Assembly: GCA_016742215.1 (NCBI GenBank)
Contig: JACVCC010000001.1
Coordinates: forward strand, 1-64,000
Source of the DNA: Brevundimonas sp.
GTDB lineage: Bacteria; Pseudomonadota; Alphaproteobacteria; Caulobacterales; Caulobacteraceae
Reading direction: 5' to 3'
DNA: 64,000 bases
How positions within the stretch are numbered: the first letter of the stretch is position 1; each line of letters starts with the position of its first letter. The notes under the pieces are model-generated. The model did no database searches. It saw only the letters and a program-made list of their open reading frames with translations, and had not been told where the DNA came from. Position numbers and translations under genes: made by a program. Positions 24,916-33,263 of the stretch are shown here, in pieces.

Positions 24916-25572
24916 ATGAGCGAACCGCTGGACACCCGCAAGGCGGACGACGAGGCGCGCGTGGCCGCGACGGCAGCCGCCTTCCGCAGCCGCTCGCGTC
25001 GGGTCCAGCTGGCGCGTCGGGTGCTGCCGGTCATCATCATCGCCCTGGCGGGCGGCACGGTCAGCTGGATCGTGCTGCGCTCGGTGATGTCGGATGTCGA
25101 GCGCAAGGCCGGGGCCAGCCGCGAGGTGCGCCTCGACGACCCGATGTTCCACGGTCAGGACGCGCAGGGGCGCAGCTTTGTCATCGGGGCGCGGGGCGCG
25201 GTGCGCGATGCGGAGACCGGGCAGTTCCGTCTGGTCGGTCCGGCGCTGAAGCTGAATCTGGGCGGCCGCAAGGTCACGACCCTGACCGCCGACGGCGGGG
25301 TCTATAACGAAGCCGGCAAGACGGTGACCATCGGTCCGAACGTCCGGATCGAGGATGGCGGGTCGGGGATGACGCTGGTGACGCCCGAGGCTGTGGTGAA
25401 CACCTCGACCGGCGTGATCACGGGCGACAAGGGCGTGCGCGGATCGGGCCCTCTTGGAACGATCAACGCTTCGTCCTATGCGATTTATGAACAGGGCGAG
25501 CGGATCGTGTTCAGCTCCTCTGATGGAAACAAGGTGCGCGGGACGCTGAACCCGGCGGGATCGAACCAATGA
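24916..25572 (+). CDS. lptC: LPS export protein LptC
   Basis: A 218-residue inner-membrane protein with one N-terminal helix (residues about 36-55, VLPVIIIALAGGTVSWIVL) and a periplasmic beta-jellyroll. It joins the LptB2FG transporter to LptA in the bridge that moves lipopolysaccharide to the outer membrane. Motifs such as DPMFHGQDAQGRSFVIGA and the repeated strand pattern (TTLTADGGVYNEAGKTV) match alphaproteobacterial LptC. Its stop overlaps the lptA start by 4 bases, so the two are translationally coupled. Confidence 0.93.
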   Translation: MSEPLDTRKADDEARVAATAAAFRSRSRRVQLARRVLPVIIIALAGGTVSWIVLRSVMSDVERKAGASREVRLDDPMFHGQDAQGRSFVIGARGAVRDAETGQFRLVGPALKLNLGGRKVTTLTADGGVYNEAGKTVTIGPNVRIEDGGSGMTLVTPEAVVNTSTGVITGDKGVRGSGPLGTINASSYAIYEQGERIVFSSSDGNKVRGTLNPAGSNQ

Positions 25573-26063
25573 CCAAGACGACACTTCTGGCCGCAGGACT
25601 GATGGGCCTGACGCTGCTGGCGATGCCGGCGGGATCGGATGCCCAGTCGCGCGGCTCCAGCGCCGACCAGCCGATCGCCTGGGGCGCGCGGACGGTCGAG
25701 TATCGCTCGGACGGCACCCTGACGCTGAGCAACGACGTCGAGCTGACGCAAGGCGAGAACCGTTTCCGCGCCGACCGCATGTCGGGCCTGAACCAGAGCG
25801 GGGACAGCCGCATCGAGGCCTCGGGCAACGTCTACTTCGTCACCCCGACCCAGACGATCCGCGGCGATCGCGCGACCTACAGCACGGCCGACGACACCAT
25901 CGTGGTGACCGGCGACGTGATCCTGACGCAGGGCGAGAACGTCGCGACCGGCTCGCGCCTGACCTACAACACCCGCACCGAGGCGGCGCGGATCGAGGGC
26001 GGGCAGTCGGGCCGCGTGCGCGGCGTCTTCTACCCGGGCAGCACCCGCGGCACGGGCAACTGA
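25569..26063 (+). CDS. lptA: LPS transport periplasmic protein LptA
   Basis: A 164-residue periplasmic OstA/LptA-domain protein. A signal peptide of about 24 residues (ending near GSDAQS) precedes beta-strand repeats of the type YRSDGTLTLSNDVELTQGENRFRAD, then VTGDVILTQGENVATGSRLTYN. It forms the periplasmic bridge carrying LPS. The lptF/G and lptD genes are not in the window. The ATG overlaps lptC and lptB follows 6 bases after the stop. Confidence 0.94.
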   Translation: MTKTTLLAAGLMGLTLLAMPAGSDAQSRGSSADQPIAWGARTVEYRSDGTLTLSNDVELTQGENRFRADRMSGLNQSGDSRIEASGNVYFVTPTQTIRGDRATYSTADDTIVVTGDVILTQGENVATGSRLTYNTRTEAARIEGGQSGRVRGVFYPGSTRGTGN

Positions 26064-26069
26064 TCCCCG

Positions 26070-26864
26070 GTGGCCCGCAAGGAACTCTCCGCGCTGAACG
26101 TGCATGATCCGGTCGCCCCCGCGGCGCCGGTCGAGGCGGCGCGCGCGACGGGGCTGCGGGCGGAGAACCTGGCGCGGTCGTTCGGCCAGCGGCAGGTGGT
26201 GCGGGACGTGTCCCTGACCGTCCAGCGGGGCGAAGTCGCCGGCCTGCTGGGCCCCAACGGTGCGGGCAAGACGACCTGCTTCTACATGATCACCGGCCTG
26301 ATCCCGCCGGACTCCGGCTCCATCTGGCTGGACGGCGAGGAGATCACCGGCCAGCCGATGTACCAGCGCGCCCGGATGGGGCTGGGCTATCTGGCGCAGG
26401 AGGCCTCGATCTTCCGCGGCATGACGGTCGAGCAGAACGTCCGCGCGGTGGTCGAGCTGCACCACCAGGGGGCATCGGCGATCGCCGAGGAGACGACGCG
26501 GCTGTTGCACGAGCTGCGCATCGATCATCTGCGTCACGCCCCGGCCTCGGGCCTGTCGGGCGGTGAGCGGCGGCGATGCGAGATCGCGCGGGCGCTGGCG
26601 GGCAAGCCCAGCTTCATGCTGCTGGACGAGCCCTTCGCCGGCATCGATCCGCTGGCCATCGCCGACATCCGTCAGGTCATCCGCTATCTGGCGGGCGAGG
26701 GGATCGGCGTGCTGATCACCGACCACAATGTCCGCGAGACGCTGGAGATCATCGACCACGCCTCGATCATCTCGGGCGGGGCGGTGCTGTTCGAGGGCAA
26801 GGCCGAGGACGTGATCCGCGATCCGGAAGTGCGCCGGGTCTATCTGGGCGACATGTACGGCTGA
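26070..26864 (+). CDS. lptB: LPS export ABC transporter ATP-binding protein LptB
   Basis: A 264-residue ABC ATPase that powers LPS extraction from the inner membrane. Walker A is GPNGAGKTT, the signature [15 protein letters not shown], Walker [11 protein letters not shown], and the switch His lies in [10 protein letters not shown]. The C-terminus [11 protein letters not shown] resembles LptB of other alphaproteobacteria. It starts with GTG and carries about 25 extra N-terminal residues, rich in Ala/Pro, compared with the roughly 240-residue E. coli protein. It is third in the lptC-lptA-lptB operon. Confidence 0.96.
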   Translation: MARKELSALNVHDPVAPAAPVEAARATGLRAENLARSFGQRQVVRDVSLTVQRGEVAGLLGPNGAGKTTCFYMITGLIPPDSGSIWLDGEEITGQPMYQRARMGLGYLAQEASIFRGMTVEQNVRAVVELHHQGASAIAEETTRLLHELRIDHLRHAPASGLSGGERRRCEIARALAGKPSFMLLDEPFAGIDPLAIADIRQVIRYLAGEGIGVLITDHNVRETLEIIDHASIISGGAVLFEGKAEDVIRDPEVRRVYLGDMYG

Positions 26865-26902
26865 CGCCTCGGCGCGCCGGCGAAACAGGATCGGAGCGCG
26901 AC

Positions 26903-27250
26903 ATGACCCACCGCATCTACGCCATGAGCGTCGCCAGCGTTTACGTCCACTACATCGCCAAGGTGGAAAAGAAGGGGCGGACGAAGGGCGAGCTCGATCA
27001 GGTCATCCTGTGGCTGACCGGCTTCTCGCAGGCGCAGCTGGAAAAGCATCTGGCGGACAAGACCGACTTCCAGACCTTCTTCGCCGAGGCGCCGGCGCTG
27101 AACGCCAACCGGGACAAGATCACCGGCACGATCTGCGGCGTGCGCATCGAGGAGATCGAGGATCCGCTGATGCGCGAGATCCGCTACCTCGACAAACTGG
27201 TCGACGAGATCGCCAAGGGGCGGCCGATGGAGAAGATCCTGCGGGTCTAG
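26903..27250 (+). CDS. DUF2200 family protein
   Basis: A 115-residue soluble protein matching the DUF2200 family ([26 protein letters not shown], then EVIxWLTGF-like [13 protein letters not shown] and a C-terminal [23 protein letters not shown]). The family is believed to have a DUF1801/YdhG-like fold and has no established function. GGAGCGCG lies before the ATG. It lies 38 bases downstream of lptB, in the place often occupied by rpoN, and converges with the DUF805 gene with a 4-base overlap of the stops. Confidence 0.88.
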   Translation: MTHRIYAMSVASVYVHYIAKVEKKGRTKGELDQVILWLTGFSQAQLEKHLADKTDFQTFFAEAPALNANRDKITGTICGVRIEEIEDPLMREIRYLDKLVDEIAKGRPMEKILRV

Positions 27251-28011
27251 CTGCCGCGCCGGCCAAACGGGCGGCTGGGCGCGATGCCGGGATCCCAGGC
27301 GGGTCGGCCCCATTCCACCGCGCGGGGAGCCTCGGCGGACGCCGCCGTCTCGGCGAGGGCCGGGGCGGCGTCCCCGCCGGGACCGAAGTCAAAGACAGGC
27401 TTGTACTCACCGGCCCGCTCGCGCTTCGCCTCGGCGATCAGCGTGTCCATGTGATCGTCGTCATACAGGCCGCGGGTGCTCCCCTCGGGCATGGCATCGG
27501 GATCGCGAGGGTCCGGGCCGAACCGGTTGGGCCCCCTGGTGCCGGGCAGCAGGGTCATGATGAACAGGATCAGATTGCAGAGCCCGGCGACAGCCATGAT
27601 CATCATCATGCGGCTGAAGGCCTGAACGATCGCAGCGCCTCCACCGCCGTCGCCGACCCCCGCGCCGCTGGTGACGGCGCCGACGAGTGTCTGGCTCATC
27701 AGGACGGGGGCGAACATGCCCGGCGCCAGCAGCAGCATCCACCAGGCTGACTTGTCGATGTCGTGAAGACGACGGGCCAGGACGGCATAGGTCGGCAGGC
27801 AGAGAGCCAGGGCGAGGAGGCAGAAGACGCCGAACCAGCGGGTGAAGCCGCTGAACGCCGCGCTGCCATCCGGATTGCCCAGGGCGGCAATGGACATGCC
27901 CAGACTCCCGCCGACGACGACGGCGTAGAGCAGCATGAACAGCCAGTATTCCGAACGCGAAGCGCGGCCGGAGAAGACGGCATAACGGAGCAGCGGCCGG
28001 AACATCAGCAT
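27247..28011 (-). CDS. DUF805 family membrane protein
   Basis: A 254-residue membrane protein. The N-terminal [17 protein letters not shown] and the [14 protein letters not shown] motif identify DUF805 (YhaH-like). About four helices fill residues 20-165, with a Gly-rich loop ([12 protein letters not shown]). The C-terminal 80 residues are a cytoplasmic, charged tail with no known domain, an unusual extension. The function is unknown. It is encoded opposite to its neighbours, between the lpt operon and rpoN. The 159-base gap to rpoN holds both divergent promoters. Confidence 0.87.
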   Translation of the reverse strand: MLMFRPLLRYAVFSGRASRSEYWLFMLLYAVVVGGSLGMSIAALGNPDGSAAFSGFTRWFGVFCLLALALCLPTYAVLARRLHDIDKSAWWMLLLAPGMFAPVLMSQTLVGAVTSGAGVGDGGGGAAIVQAFSRMMMIMAVAGLCNLILFIMTLLPGTRGPNRFGPDPRDPDAMPEGSTRGLYDDDHMDTLIAEAKRERAGEYKPVFDFGPGGDAAPALAETAASAEAPRAVEWGRPAWDPGIAPSRPFGRRGS

Positions 28012-28170
28012 GGGCGGTTTCTCACGACGCGAACCGAACTACTCATGCGCGAAACCGGTGAACCGGTCGCCAACGGCAATGGTTAAGGCGAACGCCGTGA
28101 TGACGTTCGGCCTCCGTTAACCGCTTCGGCCACAAGGTGGCCGTCAGCAAGTTTCGGGCCAGACGGCCGG

Positions 28171-29691
28171 ATGGGGACCGCCGTGCTCGGACAAAGGCTT
28201 GAAATCAGACAGGGGCAGGGGCTCGTCATCACGCCCCAGCTGCAGCAGGCCATCAAGCTGCTGCAACTGTCGAACCTCGAGCTGGAGGCCTTCGTCGAGG
28301 CCGAACTGGAACGCAATCCGCTGCTGCAACGCGAGGACGTCGAGCCGGGTGAAGGCGGCGATTCGCAGGCCGAGGCGGCCGCGCAGGTTTCGGACCGGGC
28401 GGAGATGAGCTTCGAGGACGGTCGGGCGACCGATGCCAACGACGCCGTCGATGCCCGCTCGGACGATGTCTATGGGGACGCGGCGCCCGGAGAGCGAACG
28501 TCGGACCGAATGGAGGACGGCCAGCCGGGCCTGACCGACTGGTCGCGAGCTGGCTCGGGCGGAGGCCTGCCCGACGGCGAGGGACGCGAACAGCCCGATA
28601 CCCGCGACGCCACCCTGTGGGAGCACCTGCAGGCGCAGGCGTCACAGGCAGGCTTGTCGCCCTCGGACCACGGGATCGCCCTGACCTTGATCGATATGGT
28701 CGATGAGGGCGGCTATCTGCGCGGAGAGCTGGACGAGGTCGCCGAACGACTTGGCGTGCCCGTCGAGCGCATCGAGGCCGTGCTGGCGACCTGCCACGGC
28801 TTCGAGCCGACCGGCATCATGGCGCGCTCCGTGCCGGAGTGTCTGAAGCTGCAGCTGATCGAACGCAACCGCTTCGATCCGGCGATGGACGCCCTGCTGA
28901 CCAATCTGGACCTTCTGGCGAAACGGGACATGGCCGGGTTGCGCAAGGTCTGTGGCGTGGACGGCGAGGACCTGATCGAGATGATCGCCGAGCTGAAGGC
29001 GCTGACGCCGCGGCCGGGCGCCGGCTTCGGCGGCGAGCCGGCCCAGACGGTCATTCCCGATGTGCATGTGCGGGCCGATCCGGCTGGCGGCTGGAAGGTC
29101 GAGCTGAACTCCGACACACTGCCGCGCCTGATCATGGACAAGCGCTATCACGGCGTGGTCTCGGCCGGCGCGCGGTCGGATACCGAAAAAACCTTCGTCG
29201 CGGACTGCGCGGCCCAGGCCAGCTGGCTGGTGAAGTCGCTGGATCAGCGTGCGAAGACGATCCTGAAGGTGGCGTCCGAGATCGTGCGCCAGCAGGACGC
29301 CTTCCTGGCCTTCGGCGTCGAGTTTCTGCGCCCCCTGAATCTGAAGACGGTGGCCGACGCGATCGGGATGCACGAATCGACGGTCAGCCGGGTTACGTCG
29401 AACAAATACGTCTCGACCCCGCGCGGGGTGTTCGAGCTGAAATTCTTCTTCACGGCGGCGATCCAGTCGTCCGACGGCGGGGCCCTGCATTCGGCCGAAG
29501 CCGTCCGGCACCGGATCAAATCGATGATCGACGGAGAGGGCCGCGACGGGGACGTTCTGTCGGACGATCGCATCGTCGAGCTGCTGAAGGAGGCAGGCAT
29601 CGACATCGCGCGGCGCACCGTGGCCAAGTACCGGGAAGCCCTGCGAATTCCCTCCTCCGTTGACCGCAAGCGGATGCTGAAGGCCGGGTGA
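28171..29691 (+). CDS. rpoN: RNA polymerase sigma-54 factor
   Basis: A 506-residue sigma-54. The Q/L-rich activator-interaction region I (LEIRQGQGLVITPQLQQAIKLLQLSN) is followed by an acidic region II (about residues 55-140), the core-binding domain, the helix-turn-helix (MHESTVSRVTSNKY) and the RpoN box RRTVAKYREAL near the C-terminus. It directs transcription of nitrogen, flagellar and stalk genes in Caulobacterales together with enhancer-binding ATPases. hpf and ptsN follow, the classic order. Confidence 0.97.
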   Translation: MGTAVLGQRLEIRQGQGLVITPQLQQAIKLLQLSNLELEAFVEAELERNPLLQREDVEPGEGGDSQAEAAAQVSDRAEMSFEDGRATDANDAVDARSDDVYGDAAPGERTSDRMEDGQPGLTDWSRAGSGGGLPDGEGREQPDTRDATLWEHLQAQASQAGLSPSDHGIALTLIDMVDEGGYLRGELDEVAERLGVPVERIEAVLATCHGFEPTGIMARSVPECLKLQLIERNRFDPAMDALLTNLDLLAKRDMAGLRKVCGVDGEDLIEMIAELKALTPRPGAGFGGEPAQTVIPDVHVRADPAGGWKVELNSDTLPRLIMDKRYHGVVSAGARSDTEKTFVADCAAQASWLVKSLDQRAKTILKVASEIVRQQDAFLAFGVEFLRPLNLKTVADAIGMHESTVSRVTSNKYVSTPRGVFELKFFFTAAIQSSDGGALHSAEAVRHRIKSMIDGEGRDGDVLSDDRIVELLKEAGIDIARRTVAKYREALRIPSSVDRKRMLKAG

Positions 29692-29777
29692 CCGCCGGGC
29701 ATTCAATCGCGCAAGCGTGACTTTCGAATTCGGTGTTCGTCGTTGACACCAAAACGCATCGGTCGCGTTCTATCGAC

Positions 29778-30425
29778 ATGCAAGTCCAAGTCAGCGGCAA
29801 GCACGTGGATGTCGGCGAAGCGTTAGGCTCGCGCATCTCCCAGGAACTCGAAGACGGGATCGGAAAATACTTCGAACGCGGCGCCCAGGATGCCGAGGTC
29901 GTGGTTTCCAAGGACGGTCACGGTTTCAAGGTGGACTGTTGGGTCCGCCTCGCCTCGGGGCAGTCCATCGTAACCACAGGTCTTGGCGGCGACGCCCACG
30001 GAGCCTTCTCGGATTCGCTCGACAAGCTCGAGAAGCGGGTCCGACGCTACAAGCGTCGTCTGAAGGATCACCACATCGGTCCGAAGCGCATGTCCCCGGA
30101 GAAGACCGAGGACGCCGCCCGCGACGTGGCCCGCAGCATGGTGCTGCGGAACCCCGATACCGTCGAGGACGAGACCTTCGGTGACGCCGGCGTGCCGGGT
30201 GAGCCGCCACCGCTCGGGATGGTGATCGCCGAAACCGAGGCGGAGATTCGCACGATCACCGTGGGTCGCGCCGTCGCCGAGCTGGACATGACCGGCTATC
30301 CGGTCGTGGTGTTCCGCAACGCGGCGCACGGCGGGATTTCGGTGGTGTATCGCCGCCCGGACGGCAATGTCGGCTGGATCGACCCGGAGCGCCGAGGCGT
30401 CTCACTCAATGGGCACGGTTCGTAA
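29778..30425 (+). CDS. hpf: Ribosome hibernation-promoting factor, long form
   Basis: A 215-residue long HPF. The N-terminal S30Ae domain (MQVQVSGKHVDVGEAL, VDCWVRLASGQ, DKLEKRVRRYKRRLKD) binds the 30S decoding region. The C-terminal domain (TVGRAVAELDMTGYPVVVFRN, GGISVVYRRPDGNVGWI) mediates 100S dimerisation. I took the ATG at 29778 because the protein then begins exactly like family members; the in-frame GTG at 29733 would add 15 atypical residues. A TTGACA at 29743-29748 with TTCTAT 19 bases later would give an almost leaderless transcript, a tentative reading. It lies between rpoN and ptsN. Confidence 0.94.
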   Translation: MQVQVSGKHVDVGEALGSRISQELEDGIGKYFERGAQDAEVVVSKDGHGFKVDCWVRLASGQSIVTTGLGGDAHGAFSDSLDKLEKRVRRYKRRLKDHHIGPKRMSPEKTEDAARDVARSMVLRNPDTVEDETFGDAGVPGEPPPLGMVIAETEAEIRTITVGRAVAELDMTGYPVVVFRNAAHGGISVVYRRPDGNVGWIDPERRGVSLNGHGS

Positions 30426-30510
30426 AACAGTCATATGCGATAGTCTTCCCACAAAGAGGCGGGTCGTCTAAACGGCGCCCGCCCATCGGGATTTGAGTCG
30501 GGGTTCGTAA

Positions 30511-30972
30511 ATGGACATCGGTGATTTGCTGGCGGACGACGGCGTCGTTCTGCGCGGCGCCTCGTCGAAACGTCAGGCTCTGCACCTTGTCGCCGATGTG
30601 GCGGCGGAGGCCCTGGGTCTGACCACGGAACGCGTCCTGGAGGCGCTGCTTGAGCGCGAGGCGCTGGGCTCGACCGGCCTCGGTTCGGGCGTGGCCGTTC
30701 CGCATGCCCGGGTGCCGGGTCTCACCCGCGTCACGGGCGTGTTCGTGCGTCTGGATGCTCCGGTCGCCTATGGCTCGGTCGATGACCAGCCCGTGGACCT
30801 GATGTTCGCCCTGTTCGCCCCGCCGGCGGCGGGCGCCGAGCACCTGCGCGCCCTGGCTGCCGTTTCACGCGCGCTGCGGTCGTCGGAAATGCGTGAGCGG
30901 CTCCGTCAGGCGCATACGGCGGACGCGATCCGGGCCCTGTTCGTGCGGGATACGGCGCCAGCGGCGGCCTGA
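30511..30972 (+). CDS. ptsN: Nitrogen-regulatory PTS enzyme IIA
   Basis: A 153-residue EIIA-Ntr. The phosphorylated residue is His65 in SGVAVPHARV. Family features include GSTGLGSG just before it and PVDLMFALFAPP after. The nitrogen PTS relays phosphate from EI-Ntr and NPr to this protein, which regulates potassium transport, stress and carbon/nitrogen balance rather than moving sugar. It follows hpf after an 85-base gap that contains a GGCGGG...CCCGCC hairpin. Confidence 0.95.
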   Translation: MDIGDLLADDGVVLRGASSKRQALHLVADVAAEALGLTTERVLEALLEREALGSTGLGSGVAVPHARVPGLTRVTGVFVRLDAPVAYGSVDDQPVDLMFALFAPPAAGAEHLRALAAVSRALRSSEMRERLRQAHTADAIRALFVRDTAPAAA

Positions 30973-31023
30973 GGCGCGACAAGCGATGGCCCGGACTCAG
31001 TCCGGGAGATCGCATTTCCAGAA

Positions 31024-31281
31024 CTAGTGAACCGACACCGGCTCCAGTTCGTGGGCGACAGCGGTGGCGAAGGCGGTCTCGCGGTCCAGCATGACGGCGA
31101 GACGTTCGCCGTCCGCGCCATGGACGGCGTAGAGGGTGGCGTCGGGATCGACGTCCAGGCCGCGGACGGCCGAGACCGGCACGTCCTCGATGACCTCGGC
31201 GGCGCGGATCTCGCGCACATAGACCAGGTCGGGGGCGCCGAGATCGGCGAAATCCTTGGTGTTCATCTTCTCCGGCGTCAT
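31024..31281 (-). CDS. DUF1150 family protein
   Basis: An 85-residue protein with the DUF1150 pattern (FADLGAPDLVYVREI, then LYAVHGADGERLAVMLDRETAFATAVAHELEPVSVH). The function is unknown. In many alphaproteobacteria it follows a small heat-shock protein gene, as here. The ATG at 31281 has GGAGG about 10 bases upstream. The upstream open frame overlaps the hsp20 end and is unlikely to be used. Confidence 0.9.
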   Translation of the reverse strand: MTPEKMNTKDFADLGAPDLVYVREIRAAEVIEDVPVSAVRGLDVDPDATLYAVHGADGERLAVMLDRETAFATAVAHELEPVSVH

Positions 31282-31364
31282 CTGACCGCCTCCTTGCACT
31301 GTACCAACGCTTGTGTGGCGTCCGGGTTCGGCCCCGGTCGCGGCGGCCGCAAATCTCAAGCCTG

Positions 31365-31784
31365 TCAGGCCGAGGTGATAGGGATGCGCCGAACCGCCGG
31401 CACGTCCTCGGGACGGCTCAGATCGACATGCAGCAGGCCGTGCTCAAGCTTCGCCTCGTCGACCTCCAGACCGTCGGCCAGCACAAAACTGCGGACGAAG
31501 CCTCGGCCGGCGATGCCGCGGTGCAGGAAGGCCTGCTGATCCTGACCCGCGTCCTCGCGCTTGCCCGCGATAGTCAGCTGGCGGCCCTCGAGGGTGATCC
31601 CGAGATCGTCGGGGCCGAAGCCGGCGACGGCCAGGGTGATGCGTACGGCGCGATCGCCGCGTTGCTCGACATTATAGGGCGGATAGCTGTCCCCCGCGGC
31701 GCGGGCGGCCCGGTCGATCAGGGCGCGGGTGTGGTCGAAGCCCAGCAGGAAGGGGCTGTCGAACAGGATGGTTCGCGTGGTCAC
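31365..31784 (-). CDS. Small heat-shock protein, Hsp20/IbpA-like
   Basis: A 139-residue alpha-crystallin-domain chaperone. PPYNVEQRGDRAVRITLAVAGF begins the domain. QLTIAGKRE, FLHRGIAGRGFVRSF and LEHGLLHVDLSRP follow, in the order of IbpA-type proteins that hold unfolded proteins for refolding. It starts with GTG at 31784 behind GGGGGCAG; the first Met of the longer frame lies in the region shared with doxX. It is probably cotranscribed with the DUF1150 gene. A CTTGAG sequence upstream might belong to a heat-shock promoter, but I could not find a convincing -10. Confidence 0.92.
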   Translation of the reverse strand: MTTRTILFDSPFLLGFDHTRALIDRAARAAGDSYPPYNVEQRGDRAVRITLAVAGFGPDDLGITLEGRQLTIAGKREDAGQDQQAFLHRGIAGRGFVRSFVLADGLEVDEAKLEHGLLHVDLSRPEDVPAVRRIPITSA

Positions 31785-31878
31785 GTCAGTCTGCCCCCGA
31801 AGCGAGCGATCTATCGTCCCGCGCCCCGGATCCGGCGACGCGTCGACAGGCTCAAGATGGGGGCTGGACGGCCAGGGT

Positions 31879-32316
31879 TCAACGCCTGTTGAACACCACC
31901 GCGTCGGCGGAGAGGCGGCCGCCGCCATGGGTCGCGAACACCAGGCCGGCCAGCACGCACATCATCGGTCCGAACAGCTCGCGGGCCACGGCTTCGGGCG
32001 GCGCTTCCAGGCCGCTGAGCAGCCACACCGCCACAGCGAAGTTCACGGCCAGCAGCAGGCCGGCGATGCGGGTGAACAGGCCCGGGATCAGCAGGAGACC
32101 GATCAGAAGCTGGGCCCAAACCGAGACCGGAGCGGCGAGCGCCGGCATCGGGCAGTTCAGGCTGGCGAGAAAGCCCTGGAACTCGGCCATGCGTTCGGTC
32201 GAGACGATGTTGTCCCAGACGCCCCAGACCAGAAAGCCGCCGAGGTAGAGCCGCAGCAGGGCGAAGGCCACGCCCTCGCCACGCGCCAGTGACGGCAGCA
32301 TCAGTTTGTCGATCAT
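31879..32316 (-). CDS. DoxX family membrane protein
   Basis: A 145-residue protein with four hydrophobic helices and the DoxX layout: FALLRLYLGGFLVWGVWDN at the N-terminus, WAQLLIGLLLIPGLFTRIAGLLL in the middle and a C-terminal helix followed by HGGGRLSADAVV. DoxX proteins are linked to redox stress or quinone chemistry. The precise role here is unknown. GGAGGA precedes the ATG at 32316. It lies upstream of and in line with hsp20. Confidence 0.87.
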   Translation of the reverse strand: MIDKLMLPSLARGEGVAFALLRLYLGGFLVWGVWDNIVSTERMAEFQGFLASLNCPMPALAAPVSVWAQLLIGLLLIPGLFTRIAGLLLAVNFAVAVWLLSGLEAPPEAVARELFGPMMCVLAGLVFATHGGGRLSADAVVFNRR

Positions 32317-32378
32317 CGCGTCCTCCCCGCGTTTGCGCGGAGCGTGACCGAAACTGAAGGGGAAGGCCAGATATGGAG

Positions 32379-32406
32379 AAGGCCCCGCAGTCGCCTGCGG
32401 GGCCTT
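32379..32406 (-). terminator. Hairpin downstream of tRNA-Ala(GGC)
   Basis: AAGGCCCCGCA and TGCGGGGCCTT form an 11-bp stem around a 6-base loop, ending 3 bases after the tRNA CCA on the minus strand. The tail is only partly T-rich. Confidence 0.7.
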
Positions 32407-32408
32407 CG

Positions 32409-32484
32409 TGGTGGAGCTAAGCGGAGTCGAACCGCTGACCTCTTGAATGCCATTCAAGCGCTCTACCAACTGAGCTATAGCCCC
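32409..32484 (-). tRNA. tRNA-Ala (anticodon GGC)
   Basis: On the minus strand the acceptor GGGGCTA pairs with TAGCTCC (one G-T), with ACCA encoded. The anticodon stem CTTGA/TCAAG holds the loop ATGGCAT, giving GGC. The D arm AGCTCAGTTGGTAGAGC and T arm GGTTCGACTCC are standard. Confidence 0.97.
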
Positions 32485-32598
32485 AAACCTTCGGTCGAAA
32501 CCTCGGGCCGGTCTGGCGGGGGTATTGGTGTCGCCCCCCGTCAAGGCGGCGGAACCTATGTCAGGGCCGATTGGTGATCAAGCCCGGTTCCGCATTAT

Positions 32599-32678
32599 TT
32601 TTCACTTCCTTACATCGGAGGTGAAAAGGGGTGAAAAAACAAAGCCAAAGTCACCGATAGCAGCGCTTTTTCACCCCG
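32599..32678. repeat. AT-rich inverted repeats of GGTGAAAA/TTTTCACC
   Basis: Four copies of the same 8-mer family occur: TTTTTCAC at 32599, GGTGAAAA at 32621, GGGGTGAAAAA at 32629-32639 and TTTTTCACCCC at 32668-32678. The last two are an 11-base perfect inverted repeat. The block lies just past the stop of the TIGR02300-type gene and may form alternative hairpins. It is markedly AT-rich against its surroundings. The rest of the 200-base gap up to the tRNA shows nothing else. Confidence 0.6.
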
Positions 32679-32685
32679 GATTCGA

Positions 32686-33147
32686 TCAGTCTTCGTCCTT
32701 CTCGGGTTTGACGAGGTCGTCCTCGAAGGAGTCGTCGTCCTCGTCCTCGATGAAGGGCACCGAGTCATCGTCGTCGTCGTCGCCGAGATCGTCGTCGTCG
32801 CCGGCCTCGCCCATGCCCGGCTCTTCGGTCGGGTCGGTCGGAGAATCGTCGTCATCGTCGTCCGGCGTCAGGATCGGCTCGTGGCCTTCCTCGTCGATCT
32901 CCGGGGTCGAGGTGGTTTCTTCCTCGTCCTCGTCGCCGTCGGCCGACTTGTCCTTGACCTGATCTTCAGCCTCGTCGTCGGCCGGATAGCCGGCCGGACG
33001 GCCGCGACGGTTGCGCAGCTTGATGGCTTCTTCCGGATCGAAGTCCGTACCGCACTTCGGGCAGTGGGCGGGGCGACGGTTCAGGTCGTAGAATTTGGCC
33101 TGGCAGTTCGGACAGACCTGCTTCTGGCCCAGTTGGGGATCGGCCAC
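32686..33147 (-). CDS. TIGR02300/FYDLN-acid family protein
   Basis: A 153-residue protein. Residues 1-40 form a zinc ribbon ([22 protein letters not shown]), which includes the FYDLN segment that names the family. The remaining 110 residues are dominated by Asp and Glu (runs such as [11 protein letters not shown]). It is found throughout alphaproteobacteria and has no established function. The length and architecture are typical. It is transcribed divergently from aroA. Confidence 0.93.
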   Translation of the reverse strand: MADPQLGQKQVCPNCQAKFYDLNRRPAHCPKCGTDFDPEEAIKLRNRRGRPAGYPADDEAEDQVKDKSADGDEDEEETTSTPEIDEEGHEPILTPDDDDDDSPTDPTEEPGMGEAGDDDDLGDDDDDDSVPFIEDEDDDSFEDDLVKPEKDED

Positions 33148-33263
33148 GGGGCGCCTCTCTCACGTCAGGGGAATTCGGGCGGCTCCCTTGCCACCCCTTG
33201 GGGCCGCTGTCAAAAGCGTTCTCCGCGCCGCCCGTGCCGGATTTCGACTTCGGAGACCGCCGG

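Noticed and set aside
28079..28086. TTAACCAT on the minus strand, a possible CtrA half-site upstream of the DUF805 gene
   Set aside because: A lone 8-mer without a paired half-site; expected by chance several times in a genome, so not reported as a regulatory site.
29692..29777. Possible sigma-54 promoter before hpf
   Set aside because: No TGGCAC-N5-TTGC match was found; only a TTGACA with a poorly spaced -10 is present.
31785..31870. Heat-shock (sigma-32) promoter before hsp20
   Set aside because: A CTTGAG sequence is present but no convincing -10 at the right distance could be found by eye.
32755..32870. TCG/GTC microsatellite-like runs
   Set aside because: They encode the acidic Asp/Glu tail of the TIGR02300-type protein.
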